A DNA stretch of 62,288 nucleotides from an uncultured Eubacteriaceae bacterium. Its GTDB lineage: Bacteria; Bacillota; Clostridia; Peptostreptococcales; Anaerovoracaceae. The position numbers and the translations under genes are program-made. Shown here piece by piece: positions 60,602-62,288 of this stretch; within the stretch, counting starts at the first letter, position 1; the number at the start of each line of letters is the position of its first letter. The notes beneath the pieces are model-generated. The model saw only the letters and a program-made list of their open reading frames with translations, was not told where the DNA came from and did not search any database. The DNA lies in contig CAIFEY010000013.1 in the NCBI GenBank assembly GCA_903789635.1, positions 1 through 62,288 on the forward strand, given 5' to 3'.

Positions 60602-61020
60602 TTCTTACTTTCCCTGATTACGTTCCAACAGCAAGAAGAAATGGAAAAACTTCGTGGATTTTCGCGATTTTGCTTTAAATAAGAAGCGCGTCGGGCACCG
60701 GATCTGTCTCTGCGCCGCCTGATCCATCGCGGCGAGAGACATCTTATATCACATATGCGTTCTGATTTGCCGTTTGACAGCGAATCCGCAGTCATCACAT
60801 ACACGGTTATCACGGAAAACGGTGCGGATTCCCTTCGCCGCGATCTCACCCCGGCGCAGCGACCGCAAATTTTCAAGAAATAACCCGGGCAGTTGTCTGA
60901 CAATTTCAGATTGCGCTGGTCAGGCGGGAAGGACGCTTCTTATTTAAAGGAATAAAATGAAAATCCACGACCATTTCGGGAAAGTTCTTGCTTTTGAGCG
61001 TTTCGGGCGGAAAGTAAGAA
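60602..61020. mobile_element. 419-bp element with long imperfect terminal inverted repeats (MITE-like)
   Basis: The ends are inverted over about 87 bases: TTCTTACTTTCC (60602-60613) with GGAAAGTAAGAA (61009-61020); GCAAGAA (60631-60637) with TTCTTGC (60985-60991); GTGGATTTTC (60654-60663) with GAAAATCCAC (60959-60968); CTTTAAATAAGAAGCG (60673-60688) with its complement (60934-60949). Within the core GAATCCGCA (60782-60790) pairs with TGCGGATTC (60823-60831). No ORF and no clear target-site duplication. A giant hairpin of non-mobile origin is possible. Confidence 0.65.
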
Positions 61021-61040
61021 GCGGGCAGCGGGAGATGGTA

Positions 61041-61843
61041 GCAACTGGACTTCGAACGGGCGAGCGGGTCCAGTTGCCTGGATTATTATAGAAGGAGGGC
61101 GGATGCTCCCTGGTGGTCGTATCCGCCAATTTGCAGCGACCGCGTGTAACCATGGGGTTTGCGGCCGAAGGTAGAAATCGTGCTGCGCAGGGTGCTCGCC
61201 CGATTTCTGTGATTTTAATGATGGTGAGAGAATCCTCCGCTGTTCGCGTCGGATTCTCCAATTGTAGTTGCCGCCTGGCGGCGGTAAGGTCGCCGCTTCC
61301 TCGGCGGAGCTCGGAATCGGGATTGAGCGCCGTGCCAATAGAATGAAAAGCACGGCGACGGTTAAAACCCGACTTCGCTGACGCGATCGTCGGGTTTCTT
61401 TGTTGCGCCGGGCGACCGTCCGATTCGCCTACGCAGCTGATCAAGCGGCTCGGACCGTCGCCCGCGCAGGTGCGGTCCGGCGATTTCAAAGCTAATGATC
61501 GCCCGACCGCGTGTGTGGAATCGGATGGAACTCGTCCTCCGCTGCCAGACGAGTTCCTCCGATTTTTTCGCCGCGCGCCGTAAACGCTGAGAGAGCGCGC
61601 GGCGAGGGGCCGCCGGCCCTTCTGAAAGCTGGAATTGGGCCGCGGCAGGTCGCGGCAAATGAAAATGTCAAATGCCGCGACCTAAGGTGGGAACTCGGTC
61701 TCAGGAATTCGACCGAGTTCCTTCGATGGTTTCCCCCGCGCGCTGATGGAATAATTGAAGGGCGCGGCGGGGGAACTTTAGGGATACTGTATGCACCATT
61801 AAATGGTAATTACGGGCCGGATGGAATCCAATAATTACCATTT
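61041..61843. repeat. Array of about fourteen successive stem-loops
   Basis: Each stem is different and almost perfectly paired: 61041-61050/61068-61077 (10 bp), 61098-61104/61121-61127, 61173-61180/61201-61208, 61228-61235/61251-61258, 61328-61335/61350-61357, 61365-61373/61389-61397, 61410-61423/61450-61463 (one C-C mismatch), 61472-61484/61498-61510, 61519-61536/61548-61564, 61569-61578/61595-61604, 61647-61657/61673-61683 (11 bp), 61690-61700/61711-61721 (11 bp), 61733-61743/61762-61773, 61801-61812/61832-61843 (12 bp). A further GC-rich stem lies near 61270-61306. Loops are 10-26 bases. Most spacers between stems are short. No ORF is supported. Whether this is one RNA, a set of protein-binding hairpins or stacked insertion remnants is open. 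Confidence 0.8.
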
Positions 61844-62288
61844 CTGTCGGCTATATCGTAATTATTCCCGTGAGCCGGAAAGTTTTCGATTTTTCCCGAC
61901 TATAACTCATTTTTTTCGTGGTACCGAAGTTCGCCAGACGGTCCACACGCTCCAGAGCAGCGGGATTTCGGCTATTATCCGACTGTGGAACATGGCCGAA
62001 ATTCTGTTCGCCGCCGTGATCACGTAGTCTGTATTAATATGCAGATCGCCCAGTTGTATCCTGGACTTATCCTAAATTCCCGCGATACGCGCCCGCTCAT
62101 GCGCGCTCTTCCCGCCTTTGGGCGCGGAGATCTTCGGCTTGAGATCATATTTTAATCATAGCCGGCAGTGTATACAAAAGTTTCGGCTGAACGAGAAATT
62201 TGATTTATAGCCGGCGGCGGCGCTGCTAGCGGACTGTATATTATTCGTGATCTGACCACTTGTTCGCAACTTTATGACCACCTGTGAT
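61844..62288. other. End of window: further inverted repeats, no gene
   Basis: ATTTCGGC (61965-61972) pairs with GCCGAAAT (61995-62002). GCCGGC occurs at 62161 and 62210, the latter after GGCTGAACGAGAAATTTGATTTATA, reminiscent of the hairpin at 22475-22503. The element probably continues beyond the window. Confidence 0.5.

Overview
The window looks like a chromosomal segment of a GC-rich anaerobic member of the Bacillota (class Clostridia). The evidence is a Firmicutes-type division and cell wall cluster, the NiaR repressor of NAD synthesis, a four-subunit ferredoxin-linked 2-oxoacid oxidoreductase, EFR1-type flavodoxin/ferredoxin and CX4CX2C radical SAM proteins, and AGGAGG ribosome sites. 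Family-level placement (for example Anaerovoracaceae/Mogibacterium-like) is a guess. All but one protein gene lie on the minus strand; the exception is nadA. No tRNA, rRNA, intact transposase, prophage or CRISPR array was seen.

Layout. 0.4-5.1 kb: three secreted wall proteins (Ig-like, Ig-like plus transglutaminase, NlpC/P60). 5.9-11.8 kb: lipid kinase, YihY, RdgB, MntP, GlpK and Mrp. 12.1-12.75 kb: a strong consensus promoter and an intrinsic terminator enclose about 590 bases of AT-richer, hairpin-rich sequence with no convincing ORF, a candidate large structured RNA. 13.9-15.5 kb: a BusR-like regulator and RidA. 16-20.8 kb: a NAD divergon (niaR, nadC, nadB to the left, nadA to the right). 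21.3-26.3 kb: an EFR1 protein, CrcB, EF-Ts and S2. 27.6-32.4 kb: a TPR protein, a radical SAM protein, ArgS and a DUF523 protein. 32.7-36.8 kb: MutS2, ZapA and an RNA methyltransferase. 37-51 kb: the dcw cluster, transcribed mraZ, rsmH, ftsL, spoVD/ftsI, murF, mraY, murD, ftsW, murG, ftsQ, ftsZ, under an mraZ promoter that carries three tandem MraZ boxes. 51.5-55.2 kb: a surface-anchored 5'-nucleotidase-like protein whose metal site looks lost, and an acyl-ACP thioesterase. 56.6-60.0 kb: the oxidoreductase operon, led by a MinD/ParA-like ATPase gene.

The gaps between genes are the unusual part. They hold at least three families of dispersed, strongly self-complementary repeats. One (R1) is a 640-720 bp element found three times (13.06-13.70, 26.63-27.27 and 55.77-56.48 kb) with an exactly conserved 19-base palindrome and two conserved GC-rich stems. 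R2 is a 13-bp-stem hairpin found four times, and R3 a double hairpin found twice. The last 1.9 kb hold a 419-bp element with long inverted ends, followed by about fourteen successive stem-loops, each with a different but nearly perfectly paired stem. Short 9-base tandem repeats sit in front of mraZ and between mraY and murF. These repeats and the 12.1 kb RNA locus are the best candidates for undescribed biology.

All assignments come from reading the sequence. No database search or folding program was run.
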